A DNA stretch of 64,000 nucleotides from an uncultured Cocleimonas sp. (lineage in GTDB: Bacteria > Pseudomonadota > Gammaproteobacteria > Thiotrichales > Thiotrichaceae): positions 1 to 64,000 of the forward strand of contig NZ_CANLZW010000007.1 of NCBI RefSeq assembly GCF_947495625.1. The letters run 5' to 3'. Below are positions 17,784 through 26,168 of this stretch, one piece after another. How positions within the stretch are numbered: position 1 is the first letter of the stretch; every line of letters starts with the position of its first letter. The notes below the pieces were generated by a model. That model made no database searches and was not told the DNA's origin. It worked only from the letters and a program-made list of their open reading frames with translations. A program made the translations under genes and the position numbers.

Positions 17784-20234
17784 ATGTCCGATTCTAAACA
17801 AGAAGATATAAACGCATTGGGGTTTGGATCTGCAGCTGAAGAAATGAGAAATAACTTCAAGCATGTAGAAGATCTCATGAAAGTATTTGCAGAAGCTCAC
17901 GAAGCTAAAGATATGGACCCATTTAAGCTCAGTGACGCTTATTCAAAATGGTTCACTGAAGCTGTAAAGGACCCAGGAAAAGTTATGCAAGACAGCATGA
18001 ATTTCTGGACTAAATCCATGCAACTCGGCCAGCAGGCTTTAACAAACACGTTCTCTGAGAATGATGAGTCTAAACCTGATCCTGTGATCACTGAAGAAAA
18101 AGGTGATCGTCGCTTTAAGCATGATGATTGGTCAGAAAAATCTGCCTTCAATCTGATCAAACAGTCATATCTACTAACTTCGGAATACATGCGCAATTCG
18201 GTCTCTGATGTTGAAGGACTAGATGATAAAACGGCTGAAAAAGTTAAATTTTTCACTGAACGTTATTTAGATTCAATGTCTCCGACTAACTTCGCAGCTA
18301 CAAACCCTGCAGTACTTGAAAAAGTAATTGAGACCAAAGGTGCAAACCTTGTGCATGGTTTGAAAAACATGCTTGAAGATTTGGAAGAGGGTGAAGGTCA
18401 GCTTAAAATCCGCATGACAGATACATCAGCATTTACGCTTGGTGAGAATGTTGCTACAACGCCGGGTAAAGTGGTTTTCCAGAACAAAATGTTCCAGTTG
18501 ATTCAATACACACCATCTACGGATACCGTATTGAAGCGTCCTTTATTGATTGTTCCGCCATGGATCAACAAATTCTACATCATGGATTTACAGCCAAAGA
18601 ACTCAATGCTGAAGTGGATGGTAGATCAAGGTCACACCGTATTTGTTGTTTCATGGATTAATCCTGATGAAACCTACAAAGACGTCGGTTTTGAAGATTA
18701 TGTAACAGAAGGTGTAGTGACAGCTGTAGATGCAGTAGAGCAAGCTACAGGCGAAAGTGAAATCAATGCTATCGGTTATTGTATTGGTGGTACTTTGTTA
18801 TCTACTTCTTTAGCCTATATGAAAGCGAATGGCGACAATCGTGTTAAATCTGCCACATTCTTCACGACTATGATTGATTTTGCCGATCCAGGTGAGTTAG
18901 GTGTATTCATTGATGAAGAGCAGATCGCAGGCTTGGAAAAGATGATGCAGGATGAGGGCTGTTTAAAAGGCTCTAAGATGTCTGGTGCGTTTAATATGCT
19001 TCGCGCTAATGACTTGATCTGGTCATTCTATGTAAATAACTATTTATTGGGTAACGATCCACGTCCGTTTGACCTACTTTACTGGAACTCAGATTCAACA
19101 CGTATGACACCAACCATGCACTCCTGGTATCTACGTAATATGTACAAAGATAACAATCTTTGTAAGCCTAATAAATTAAGCATTAAAGGCACGCCAATTG
19201 ATATCTCAAGTATTGATATTCCTGTGTGCTTTATCTCTGCTGTTGAAGATCATATTGCTCCTTGGTTATCAACATATTCAGGTGCGAAATTATTCTCTGG
19301 CGATACACGATTTATCCTAGGTGGATCAGGTCATATCGCAGGAATTATTAATCCTCCAGAAGCTAAGAAGTATGGCTACAGAGTAACAGATACACTGCCT
19401 GATGATCCTCAAGCCTGGGCTGATGCAGCCGAAGTTAACGAAGGATCTTGGTGGCCAAACTGGGATTCATGGGTTCGTCCTTTAGCTAGTGAAACAGTAA
19501 AAGCTCGTGTTGAAGGTAAAGGTGGCTTGAAAGTTATTGAAGCTGCACCAGGTACTTATGTTAAAGCAAAGATGGATGATCCTTCACCTGTTGTTGAATA
19601 CACAAAGCTAGATCCTGCTAAAAAGCCAAAGCCAGCAACAGCTAAAAAACCAGCTGCTAAGAAAGCTGAAGCAAAAAAACCAGCCGCGAAAAAACCTGCT
19701 GCTAAGAAAGTCGAAGCTAAAAAACCAGTAGCGAAGAAACCTGCTGCCAAAAAGCCAGAAGTTAAGAAAGCTGAAACGACAAAACCAGTAGCTAAAAAAG
19801 CGGAAGTAAAGACTGCAGAAGTTAAAAAGCCAGCAGCCCCAAAAGCAGCACCGGCGGCGAAAGCTAAACCTGCTACTCAGTCAAAACCTGCGGCTAAAAA
19901 CGCGAAACCTCAAGCGAGTCAGGCTCAGTTGGATTTAAAAGCAGAAGCGCCTAAGAAGCCAGCGGCTCCTAAAGTAGCACCTGTTGCTGAAGCTAAAAAA
20001 GCAGCTCCGGCAGCTTCATCAGCCAAAGATGACTTAACAGTTATTAGTGGAGTAGGTCCAAAAGTTGCTGAAATGTTGAGCTCTTTAGGCCTCAATAGTT
20101 ACTCAGATATAGCGGCAATGACACCGAAGCAGATTCTGGAAAAAATGGATACGCTAGATGTTAAGAACCGTCGTTTTGACACCAGTACCTGGCCAGCACA
20201 AGCTAAAGATTTAGCGAACAAAAAAGCTAAATAA
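17784..20234 (+). CDS. phaC: Class I PHA synthase with Lys/Ala/Pro tail and C-terminal HhH domain
   Basis: The 816-residue protein has a normal class I synthase in its first 605 residues: an N-terminal helical domain, lipase-like box GYCIGG with nucleophile Cys333, Asp489 in AVEDHIAP and His517 in GGSGHIAG. After it comes an unusual tail: about 135 residues of PAAKK-type repeats (about 611-745), then a helix-hairpin-helix-like domain (DDLTVISGVGPKVAEMLSSLG, about 748-816). Typical class I synthases end near 590 residues. The tail resembles AlgP, histone H1-like and PhaF nucleoid-binding tails. GGAGG before the ATG sets the start, not the TTG at 17772. A strong terminator follows. Confidence 0.93.
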   Translation: MSDSKQEDINALGFGSAAEEMRNNFKHVEDLMKVFAEAHEAKDMDPFKLSDAYSKWFTEAVKDPGKVMQDSMNFWTKSMQLGQQALTNTFSENDESKPDPVITEEKGDRRFKHDDWSEKSAFNLIKQSYLLTSEYMRNSVSDVEGLDDKTAEKVKFFTERYLDSMSPTNFAATNPAVLEKVIETKGANLVHGLKNMLEDLEEGEGQLKIRMTDTSAFTLGENVATTPGKVVFQNKMFQLIQYTPSTDTVLKRPLLIVPPWINKFYIMDLQPKNSMLKWMVDQGHTVFVVSWINPDETYKDVGFEDYVTEGVVTAVDAVEQATGESEINAIGYCIGGTLLSTSLAYMKANGDNRVKSATFFTTMIDFADPGELGVFIDEEQIAGLEKMMQDEGCLKGSKMSGAFNMLRANDLIWSFYVNNYLLGNDPRPFDLLYWNSDSTRMTPTMHSWYLRNMYKDNNLCKPNKLSIKGTPIDISSIDIPVCFISAVEDHIAPWLSTYSGAKLFSGDTRFILGGSGHIAGIINPPEAKKYGYRVTDTLPDDPQAWADAAEVNEGSWWPNWDSWVRPLASETVKARVEGKGGLKVIEAAPGTYVKAKMDDPSPVVEYTKLDPAKKPKPATAKKPAAKKAEAKKPAAKKPAAKKVEAKKPVAKKPAAKKPEVKKAETTKPVAKKAEVKTAEVKKPAAPKAAPAAKAKPATQSKPAAKNAKPQASQAQLDLKAEAPKKPAAPKVAPVAEAKKAAPAASSAKDDLTVISGVGPKVAEMLSSLGLNSYSDIAAMTPKQILEKMDTLDVKNRRFDTSTWPAQAKDLANKKAK

Positions 20235-20314
20235 ATACTTAGTAGGAAGCTTGTTAAAAGTTAGGTAAAAACGCAAAGAAAAGTAACGATTCAATTAACC
20301 CTGAAAACGTTATT

Positions 20315-20341
20315 AAGGCCATTCATTGAATGGCCTTTTTG
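20315..20341 (+). terminator. Terminator after phaC
   Basis: AAGGCCATTC and GAATGGCCTT form a perfect 10-base stem around ATT, followed by a short T run. It lies 80 bases after the phaC stop. Confidence 0.85.
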
Positions 20342-20498
20342 CTTTTTAGATTTAGCGTAATTAGTCATATTACATTTAAGCTATTCTTCACCTATTAAAT
20401 GTTATTAGGATTTGTTTTTTAAAAACCTAAATAGAATTTATTCAGAGTTAGACACTTTTTTAGTATCAGAACGTATTAACTCAAAAGTATTTATTTAC

Positions 20499-21539
20499 TT
20501 AATCTTTAACCATTCTAATAATTTTAGTAAACAAATTAGGCTTTACCTCAGGTTCTGATTTCAGAATGAAGGTAAGCTCCGATCTTTCTCGACGCTCAGA
20601 CATCCAGTCTTGTTTGTACAGATCATTACCCGTGAGAAAATCAATCTCCTCAACCTTGTCGGTATCTATCACATACTCCATTAAGTAAGCCATCAGAATT
20701 GATCCAGGTGAATATTGCTTCCACGCTTCATCGTAAACGAGTCTAAAAATACTGGCTTTACGATTTACCACAAACCAAAGATGAGCCGCCACAGCTTGTC
20801 CGTCGATATAAAGGATAGCTAGTCTTGTCCAGCCTGATTTGGAGGCTCTGTCAGTAAAGCCTTGAACAATCTGTTCGTATTGCTCATTCGCCTTCCAGCT
20901 CACTTTATAGATGTCGTGATAGTCAGATAAGGCTTTCTCAATATCATCGTTTATATGGAGTCGTATACGGTAACCATGCTCACGTTCAAGTTTGCGTTGT
21001 TTGCGTGCGATGGTATTGCGCACTTTAGAGGGCCTATCTGCCATATAATCGGAAAAGTTTTGACCTTCAGTTCGATGACACCAGTTATAAAATCGAAAGT
21101 GTCGATGGCAGGAGAAGCCAGAATTTTCCATCATCTGTTTGAAGCTTTCTATGGCACTATCATTTTCAGCAACAGGTTGTAAGGTTAGATAGTCAAACGA
21201 TAGCGTCTTCAAGCCCTGACAAAGACAACTAAGAATCTCTTGTTGATCGTTTTCTGACAGTAAAAAGGAGTAGAGAGAGCTGTAAGAGTGGCAAAGTGAA
21301 GACCATTCTTTATTGTCATGAGTGATCAGGGGCAGGATTGCTAAAACCTTAGATTCATCGTTCGTATTTTCATCAACCACGCAGGCTAGCAGTAGTTTTT
21401 GCTCATCATCGAGTGCTGTTGCAACAATATTTTCAAACCAATGGCGCGAAAAAAACAGGCTGTCGTTTTCCGCTTTCGTAAAAAGCGCAGCGCTACTTTT
21501 GGGTAGCTGATTCCAGTCGTTGTAACAAATAAATTTCAT
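20499..21539 (-). CDS. GNAT-type acyltransferase (BioF2-like / Acetyltransf_6)
   Basis: The 346-residue cytosolic protein resembles the FemAB/GNAT-like family often named CelD or BioF2-like. Supporting parts are LFFSRHWFENIVATAL at the start, the basic helix RPSKVRNTIARKQRKLEREHGY (about 170-190), YKVSWKANEQ, and AAHLWFVVNRKASIFRLVYDEAWKQYSPGSILMAYLMEY-like sequence (about 245-290), which is the acyl-CoA binding half. The substrate cannot be told. It stands alone between convergent phaC and the phaA terminator. A five-base repeat tract lies about 100 bases upstream of its start. Confidence 0.72.
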   Translation of the reverse strand: MKFICYNDWNQLPKSSAALFTKAENDSLFFSRHWFENIVATALDDEQKLLLACVVDENTNDESKVLAILPLITHDNKEWSSLCHSYSSLYSFLLSENDQQEILSCLCQGLKTLSFDYLTLQPVAENDSAIESFKQMMENSGFSCHRHFRFYNWCHRTEGQNFSDYMADRPSKVRNTIARKQRKLEREHGYRIRLHINDDIEKALSDYHDIYKVSWKANEQYEQIVQGFTDRASKSGWTRLAILYIDGQAVAAHLWFVVNRKASIFRLVYDEAWKQYSPGSILMAYLMEYVIDTDKVEEIDFLTGNDLYKQDWMSERRERSELTFILKSEPEVKPNLFTKIIRMVKD

Positions 21540-21637
21540 TGGACAGAAGGGTACAGGAAGAGATTAATTAAAATCGTATTTTCATCGACAATGACATCGA
21601 CAATACCATTCAGTGTAAAGTCTATAAACAGTTAAGC

Positions 21638-21677
21638 TGATTTGATTTGATTTGATTTGATTTGATTTCATTTCATT
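21638..21677 (-). repeat. Five-base tandem repeat tract
   Basis: Six perfect TGATT units are followed by two TCATT units. The tract lies about 100-140 bases upstream of the acyltransferase start. Length change there could alter promoter spacing. Confidence 0.85.
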
Positions 21678-21691
21678 GATTCTAAAAAAGT

Positions 21692-21712
21692 GCCTCAAAG
21701 TAGGGGGGTGAC
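21692..21712 (+). repeat. G-run dispersed repeat copy
   Basis: Reads GCCTCAAAGTAGGGGGGTGAC, with AAAAAAGT before it. Read on the minus strand it is CCT-ACTTTG-AGG then T6, downstream of phaA but beyond phaA's own strong terminator. Confidence 0.8.
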
Positions 21713-21812
21713 ATAATAAATACTTTCCTTAGTTCAATTAACGCATTGCCATGCAAGTAAGGCCTATAGCTATTGAATCGCCGTTGAATAGTTGAGCTGC
21801 AAAATAGCAAAT

Positions 21813-21841
21813 AAAAAGCCGTTCATAAGAACGGCTTTTTA
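21813..21841 (-). terminator. Bidirectional terminator after phaA
   Basis: AAAAAGCCGTTC-ATAA-GAACGGCTTTTT is a perfect 12-base stem with T runs on both strands. It lies 57 bases after the phaA stop. Confidence 0.9.
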
Positions 21842-21897
21842 TTAAGCGACACGTTTTAAATCTATTAAATATTCATTTAAAACATATCTGGCAGGAA

Positions 21898-23082
21898 CTA
21901 TGCACGCTCTACAGCAAGTGCGATTCCCATTCCGCCGCCGATACATAAAGTCGCTAGACCTTTCTTTGCATCTTCGCGTTTCATTTCGTGAAGTAATGAA
22001 ACCAGTACGCGAGCTCCAGAAGCACCGATTGGGTGTCCGATTGCAATTGCACCGCCGTTTACATTGATCTTGCTTAAATCCCATTCCATGTCTTTGTTAA
22101 CTGACATTGCTTGTGCAGCGAATGCTTCGTTAGCTTCAACACGGTCTAGATCAGCTACAGTCCAACCCGCTTTCTTTAAACACTTCTGACTTGCAGAAAT
22201 AGGGCCGGTACCCATGATTTTAGGGTCAACACCTGTTGATGCGCTTGCTACGATTTTAGCCAGTGGCTCAAGACCAAGCTTCTCTGCGTTTGAGCGAGTC
22301 ATTACAACTACCGCTGCAGCGCCATCGTTAATACCTGAAGCGTTCCCTGCTGTAACTGTACCTTCTTTGGTGAAAGCAGCACGTAATTTACCTAAGCTTT
22401 CTGCTGTAGTTCCGTGACGGATGAATTCATCTTCAGCAAAAACAACTGGATCACCACGACGTTGTGGAATTTCAACAGGAATGATTTCATCTTTAAACTT
22501 ACCCGCTTTTTGCGCAGCTTCTGCTTTTTGCTGTGAACCAGCGGCAAAAGCATCTTGCTCTTCACGAGTAAAGCCGTATTGATTAGCAATATTCTCTGCT
22601 GTCATACCCATGTGGTAATCATTAAATGCACACCAAAGGCCATCTGTGATCATGGAATCTTTCATTGTCCAGTCCATCATCTTCTGGCCATTTCTTGAAT
22701 GTGGAAGAACGTGAGGTGCTGCACTCATGTTTTCCTGACCACCTGCAATTACGATATCAGCATCGCCACAAGCGATCGCCTGATACGCAAGTACCACTGA
22801 TTTCAAACCACTGCCGCACACTTTATTGATTGTCATTGCTGGTACTGATTCTGGAAGCCCAGCTTCGATCACTGCCTGACGCGCAGGGTTCTGGCCTAAA
22901 CCAGCGGTCAATACGTCACCCATGATGACTTCGTCCACACTTGCAGGATCAATACCTGTTTGCGCAACGAGTCCTTTGATGACGTTTGCACCTAATGTTG
23001 ATGCCGGAACAGAAGCCAGGCTTCCACTGAAATTACCGACTGCAGTACGACCTGCCGCAACGATTACTATGTCTTCGCTCAT
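21898..23082 (-). CDS. phaA: Acetyl-CoA acetyltransferase (beta-ketothiolase)
   Basis: The 394-residue thiolase condenses two acetyl-CoA to acetoacetyl-CoA, the first step of PHB synthesis. The active residues are all visible: Cys89 in [10 protein letters not shown], His350 in [13 protein letters not shown] and Cys380 in LCIGGGMG. The length is typical. It is transcribed in the same direction as phaB, which lies 289 bases upstream with its own terminator-like hairpin, so it is probably a separate unit. No PhaR-type box is seen before it. Confidence 0.95.
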   Translation of the reverse strand: MSEDIVIVAAGRTAVGNFSGSLASVPASTLGANVIKGLVAQTGIDPASVDEVIMGDVLTAGLGQNPARQAVIEAGLPESVPAMTINKVCGSGLKSVVLAYQAIACGDADIVIAGGQENMSAAPHVLPHSRNGQKMMDWTMKDSMITDGLWCAFNDYHMGMTAENIANQYGFTREEQDAFAAGSQQKAEAAQKAGKFKDEIIPVEIPQRRGDPVVFAEDEFIRHGTTAESLGKLRAAFTKEGTVTAGNASGINDGAAAVVVMTRSNAEKLGLEPLAKIVASASTGVDPKIMGTGPISASQKCLKKAGWTVADLDRVEANEAFAAQAMSVNKDMEWDLSKINVNGGAIAIGHPIGASGARVLVSLLHEMKREDAKKGLATLCIGGGMGIALAVERA

Positions 23083-23294
23083 TTTTTATATCCTTTTTTG
23101 TTTACTAATAGATCCATATCTAGAGACTAATAATTAGAGATCTGATATTTGCTGTGTTTTAACATTGTTAGCGATTGTTAGACTTAATTAAAGTCAATTA
23201 AAGACAATTAAAGTCAAACAAAGGATAAGTTATTTAAAATAAATTAAAGCTAATCAATATTAAACAACGTTAGGTAGAGTATAGATCCCAAATA

Positions 23295-23337
23295 CAAAAA
23301 TACCCTCAATAATCATCGATTAAAGAAGGTATTTTTT
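23295..23337 (-). terminator. Probable terminator after phaB
   Basis: Read on the minus strand, AATACCTTC pairs with GAGGGTATT around a 17-base loop, followed by TTTTTG. The rest of the phaA-phaB gap (23083-23371) is AT-rich, includes repeated AATTAAAG words at about 23186-23220, and must hold the phaA promoter, which I cannot pin down. Confidence 0.6.
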
Positions 23338-23371
23338 ACTTAATTATTCATTGCTGTAAAAGCCGAAAAAA

Positions 23372-24121
23372 TTAGTGACTAATGAATAGTCCGCCGTTTA
23401 CAGGGATACAAGCACCTGTCGTGTAAGCGTTGTCTTCACTTGCTAACCAAAGTACTGCAGATGCAATCTCAGCTGGTTGAGCCATACGACCCATTGGGAT
23501 ACCACCGATGATTGAAGCCAATACATTCTCAGGCATAGCTTCTGTCATTGCAGTAGAAACGTAACCAGGAGCAACTGTATTTACAGTAACGCCTTTACGT
23601 GCGCCTTCGTATGCTGCAGACATTGTGAAACCGTGAATACCTGCTTTAGCAGCAGAGTAGTTAGGTTGTCCGAATTGACCACGTTGGCCATTTACAGAAG
23701 AAATATTGATGATGCGTCCGTAACCGCGCTCAGTCATTCCTAGAAGAACTGGCTTTGTTACGTTGAATGCACTAGTAAGGTTAGTGTCGATAACTGCTTT
23801 CCATGCATCGATGTCCATATTCTTGATCGTTGCATCGCGAGTGATACCCGCACAGTTAACTAATACGTCGATTGGACCAATATTGCTTTGAATATCTTCA
23901 ATCATTGCGCCAGTCGCGTCAAAATCTGTTACGTCACAAGGAGAGATTTCAATATCAAAACCTGCTTCTTTTTGAGCTGCTTGCCAGCTTTCTGCGTTTT
24001 CTTTATCTGCAGGGAAGTAGTTTGCTACAACTTTGCAACCTGTTGTTGCTAATTGTCTACAAATCTCTTCACCAATTCCACCTGTACCACCCGTTACTAG
24101 GGCAACGTTATTCTTTCCCAT
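23372..24121 (-). CDS. phaB: Acetoacetyl-CoA reductase
   Basis: The 249-residue short-chain dehydrogenase reduces acetoacetyl-CoA to (R)-3-hydroxybutyryl-CoA with NADPH. It has TGGTGGIG (10-17) for cofactor binding, NCAG (89-92), Ser141/142, Tyr155 and Lys159. The local sequence NGQRGQFGQPNYSAAKAG is the PhaB signature. GGAGAG lies just before the ATG. It follows the phasin gene at 24689 on the same strand, with a terminator-like hairpin in between. A decayed copy lies at 25028-25282. Confidence 0.95.
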   Translation of the reverse strand: MGKNNVALVTGGTGGIGEEICRQLATTGCKVVANYFPADKENAESWQAAQKEAGFDIEISPCDVTDFDATGAMIEDIQSNIGPIDVLVNCAGITRDATIKNMDIDAWKAVIDTNLTSAFNVTKPVLLGMTERGYGRIINISSVNGQRGQFGQPNYSAAKAGIHGFTMSAAYEGARKGVTVNTVAPGYVSTAMTEAMPENVLASIIGGIPMGRMAQPAEIASAVLWLASEDNAYTTGACIPVNGGLFISH

Positions 24122-24156
24122 CTTTAAAACTCTCCATCATCTAGCGGTTTATAACG

Positions 24157-24204
24157 AAAAGGCTCCTCCACTTGTTCTATTGTTTCAAGAAAAGTGGAGA
24201 AGCC
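24157..24204 (-). terminator. Terminator-like hairpin between phasin and phaB
   Basis: Minus strand GGCTTCTCCACTT pairs with AAGTGGAGGAGCC (one mismatch) and is followed by TTTTCG. It may let only part of the phasin transcripts continue into phaB. A related hairpin lies at the equal place in the duplicated unit (25316-25366). Confidence 0.65.
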
Positions 24205-24272
24205 CAGTGTGACTATATAGTGCGACTATTTTTAAGAATAGTCAAAATTAGCCACTACTATTTTTTCAATAC

Positions 24273-24689
24273 TTATTTTGCTGCTTTAACTGCTTTTTTA
24301 GCTGCTTCTGTAGCTTCAGTTGTAGCCTTCTTTGCAGATTCAACAACTTTATCCATATTTGTCTTAGCAGTCTTTAGAGACTTCTCAGAAAGCTTCTTGT
24401 ATGCAGCACGGTTAGATTCTGTAGAAGCTATTGCTTTCTTCCAGTTTCCTAGAGCTAGATCCATAGAAGTTTGAAACATTTCTTTTTGCATTTCGAAGAA
24501 ATCTTTAGGGTCTTTAGCTGCAGAAAGCTTCTCAATGTTTTTCTCTGTAGTTGAAGTTAGGCCTTCAGTCATTTCTTTCTGTTGTGCGAAAAAAGCTTCA
24601 GTTGTTTTAACGTTTAGCTCGCCGAACTGCTTAAGAGTAGCTAGGCTATCGTTAGCAAGTTTAGTGTTTAAATCGATCCATTGTTGCAT
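24273..24689 (-). CDS. phaP: Phasin, unit 1
   Basis: The 138-residue helical protein matches the phasin family of the PhaP/TIGR01841 kind: IDLNTKLANDSLATLKQFGELNVKTTEAFFAQQKEM near the start and a Lys/Ala-rich end (KKATTEATEAAKKAVKAAK). It should coat PHA granules and limit their size. It is about 50% identical by eye to the phasin at 25412. A perfect sigma70-like promoter with a PhaR-type box lies 33-93 bases upstream. Downstream come a hairpin and phaB. Confidence 0.9.
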   Translation of the reverse strand: MQQWIDLNTKLANDSLATLKQFGELNVKTTEAFFAQQKEMTEGLTSTTEKNIEKLSAAKDPKDFFEMQKEMFQTSMDLALGNWKKAIASTESNRAAYKKLSEKSLKTAKTNMDKVVESAKKATTEATEAAKKAVKAAK

Positions 24690-24721
24690 GGTAATGTCCT
24701 CATTAAGGTTCAGTCATAAAA

Positions 24722-24782
24722 TTTGTGCGGTGCAGCATTGCTGCGTTGCAACAAATATAGGAGAACGTCATATTCTTGTCAA
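24722..24782 (-). promoter_or_regulatory. Phasin unit 1 promoter with putative PhaR box
   Basis: On the minus strand TTGACA (24777-24782) and TATATT (24754-24759) are exactly 17 bases apart. The box at 24722-24756 overlaps the edge of the -10: GCAGCA-T-TGCTGC flanked by TTTGTGC on one side and GCAACAAA on the other, an extended near-palindrome. A repressor bound there would block initiation. Confidence 0.82.
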
Positions 24783-24903
24783 TAATTATTTTACAAAAAG
24801 ATAAAAATAATTTGATTTAAATGAGAGGGTATAAAGACAGAAAAAATGAATTAAAAGGTATTTGTGACTATTTATTCAATAAAATTAATAATATACAAAA
24901 ACA

Positions 24904-24924
24904 GCCCATAAGTAGGGGGGTGAC
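24904..24924 (+). repeat. G-run dispersed repeat copy (duplicated with phasin unit)
   Basis: Reads GCCCATAAGTAGGGGGGTGAC. Flanks (AATAAAATTAAT before, TTAAAAAA after) are also shared with the copy at 26072, so these two were copied together with the phasin unit. The rest of 24783-25027 shows no gene. Confidence 0.85.
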
Positions 24925-25027
24925 TTAAAAAATGAAAATAAGGCTGTGTAGAGTCCTGATATTTTCAATGTATTTCAAGTGATGTGTCTTTGTGTGATCT
25001 TCAATGGGTTGTCATCGAAGTGGATAC

Positions 25028-25282
25028 TTAAGCTGTTGTAACGGTGTTTATAGCAATGAATTTATTTGCGTCTTCTATTTGCTTCTTTATAGGAAGGACA
25101 AGCGATGAATACTGTGTTTTAATAGCAGAATAGCTAGGCAGACTGAATTGATCTTGTAGGCCATTTATTAAAGATAAATTGATGATAAGGTCATAACCAA
25201 GGCGAGTCATTTCTGAAAGAACTGGTTTTTACATAAACACGCTGGGCAGCTTAGTGTCGATTATGGTTTTCTATATTTATAC
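25028..25282 (-). pseudogene. Remnant of a duplicated phaB
   Basis: The minus strand encodes MTRLGYDLIINLSLINGLQDQFSLPSYSAIK-like sequence that aligns with PhaB residues about 129-160, and further words match PhaB 110-128 (IIDTKLPSVF) but with a frame break and stop between. It keeps Tyr and Lys of the active site but lacks the whole NADPH-binding N-terminus and the C-terminal third. The end reads INTVTTA then a stop. It sits in the same place after a phasin gene as the intact phaB does, so it is the decayed half of a tandem duplication. Confidence 0.85.
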
Positions 25283-25315
25283 TGTTTTCTTGCAATAAAA
25301 AATTGCGATAAAAAC

Positions 25316-25366
25316 AAAAAAGGCCCCTTCACATATCCCTATAAGAAATACATGAAGAGGCCTTTT
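25316..25366 (-). terminator. Terminator after phasin unit 2
   Basis: AAAAGGCC(C)CTTCA and TGAAGAGGCCTTTT can pair around a 22-base loop, with A and T runs on the two sides. It lies 46 bases after the phasin stop and is the counterpart of the hairpin at 24157-24204. Confidence 0.7.
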
Positions 25367-25411
25367 GATACACCTCACAGCATAAGCAGTGATATGTCTT
25401 TAGTTTAAAAC

Positions 25412-25858
25412 TTAAGCCGCTTTAGCTGCTTTTTTAACTGATGCTGTAGCAGTTTCAGTTGCTTTTTTAACTTCTGCAGTAGCTGTTTCAGCAGTTTCTT
25501 TAGCAGTCTTAACAACTTCTTCTAAGTTGCTCTTAGCAGTCTTTAAAGACTCATCAGAAAGCTTCTTGTATGCAGCGCTGTTAGACTCAGCAGTAGATGA
25601 TGCAGTCTTCCAGAAATCCATTGCTGCAGCCATTGAGTCTTGTAGCATTTCGCTTTGTAGCTCAAGGAAAACCTTAGGATCTTTAACAGCAGAAAGCTTC
25701 TCAGCGTTTTGCTTAGCAGTAGCAGCAAGTTTCTCTGTAGCTTCTTTTTGTTGTGCAACAAAAGCTTCAGTTGCTTTTACGTTTAATTCACCGAAAGACT
25801 TAAGTACTGCAAGTCCGTCATTAGTTAGTTTGTTGTTTAATTCGATTAATTGTTTCAT
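25412..25858 (-). CDS. phaP: Phasin, unit 2
   Basis: The 148-residue helical protein has the same plan as the phasin at 24273: IELNNKLTNDGLAVLKSFGELNVKATEAFVAQQKEA, then SAAYKKLSDESLKTAKSNLEEVVKTAKE, but a longer Ala/Thr/Lys-rich tail with TATAEVKKATETATASVKKAAKAA. It is probably the paralogue produced by the tandem duplication. It has its own promoter and PhaR-type box, a terminator, and a ruined phaB after it. It is likely active: the frame is intact and both conserved blocks are kept. Confidence 0.9.
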   Translation of the reverse strand: MKQLIELNNKLTNDGLAVLKSFGELNVKATEAFVAQQKEATEKLAATAKQNAEKLSAVKDPKVFLELQSEMLQDSMAAAMDFWKTASSTAESNSAAYKKLSDESLKTAKSNLEEVVKTAKETAETATAEVKKATETATASVKKAAKAA

Positions 25859-25890
25859 GTTTATTGCCTTTTAAAGTTAAGTAAATTCGA

Positions 25891-25951
25891 TTTGTGCGGT
25901 GCAGCATTGCTGCGGTGCAACAAATATATGAAAAGACCGATACTTTGTCAA
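25891..25951 (-). promoter_or_regulatory. Phasin unit 2 promoter with putative PhaR box
   Basis: TTGACA (25946-25951, minus strand) and TATATT (25923-25928) are 17 bases apart. The box at 25891-25925 carries the same GCAGCA-T-TGCTGC core and TTTGTGCGG arm as unit 1, differing at only a couple of positions, whereas the surrounding DNA has diverged more. This suggests selection on the box. Confidence 0.82.
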
Positions 25952-26071
25952 GTATTTATTTATAAAAAGATGTAAATAAAAAGTTTTAGATGGGGTTATA
26001 TCGGGGAGTGTAGCGAGAGTAATTGCCAGATTAGGCTGTTTTTATAATAAAATTAATGACATATAAAAACA

Positions 26072-26092
26072 GCCTATAAGTAGGGGGGTGAC
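26072..26092 (+). repeat. G-run dispersed repeat copy (upstream of phasin unit 2)
   Basis: Reads GCCTATAAGTAGGGGGGTGAC and shares flanks with the copy at 24904. It lies between phasin unit 2 and phaR, 77 bases after the phaR stop in the phaR direction. Confidence 0.85.
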
Positions 26093-26168
26093 TTAAAAAA
26101 GTAAAATAATTAGAGTGTGTTGAGGTTTGAAGCTTTGAAAGTGTTTTTTAGAGGTTTTCTATTCCCGT

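Noticed and set aside
25028-25210. A genuine small protein of 60 residues after phasin unit 2
   Set aside because: It aligns with an internal piece of PhaB from the neighbouring gene, starts at an internal methionine and lacks the cofactor-binding half, so it is a remnant.
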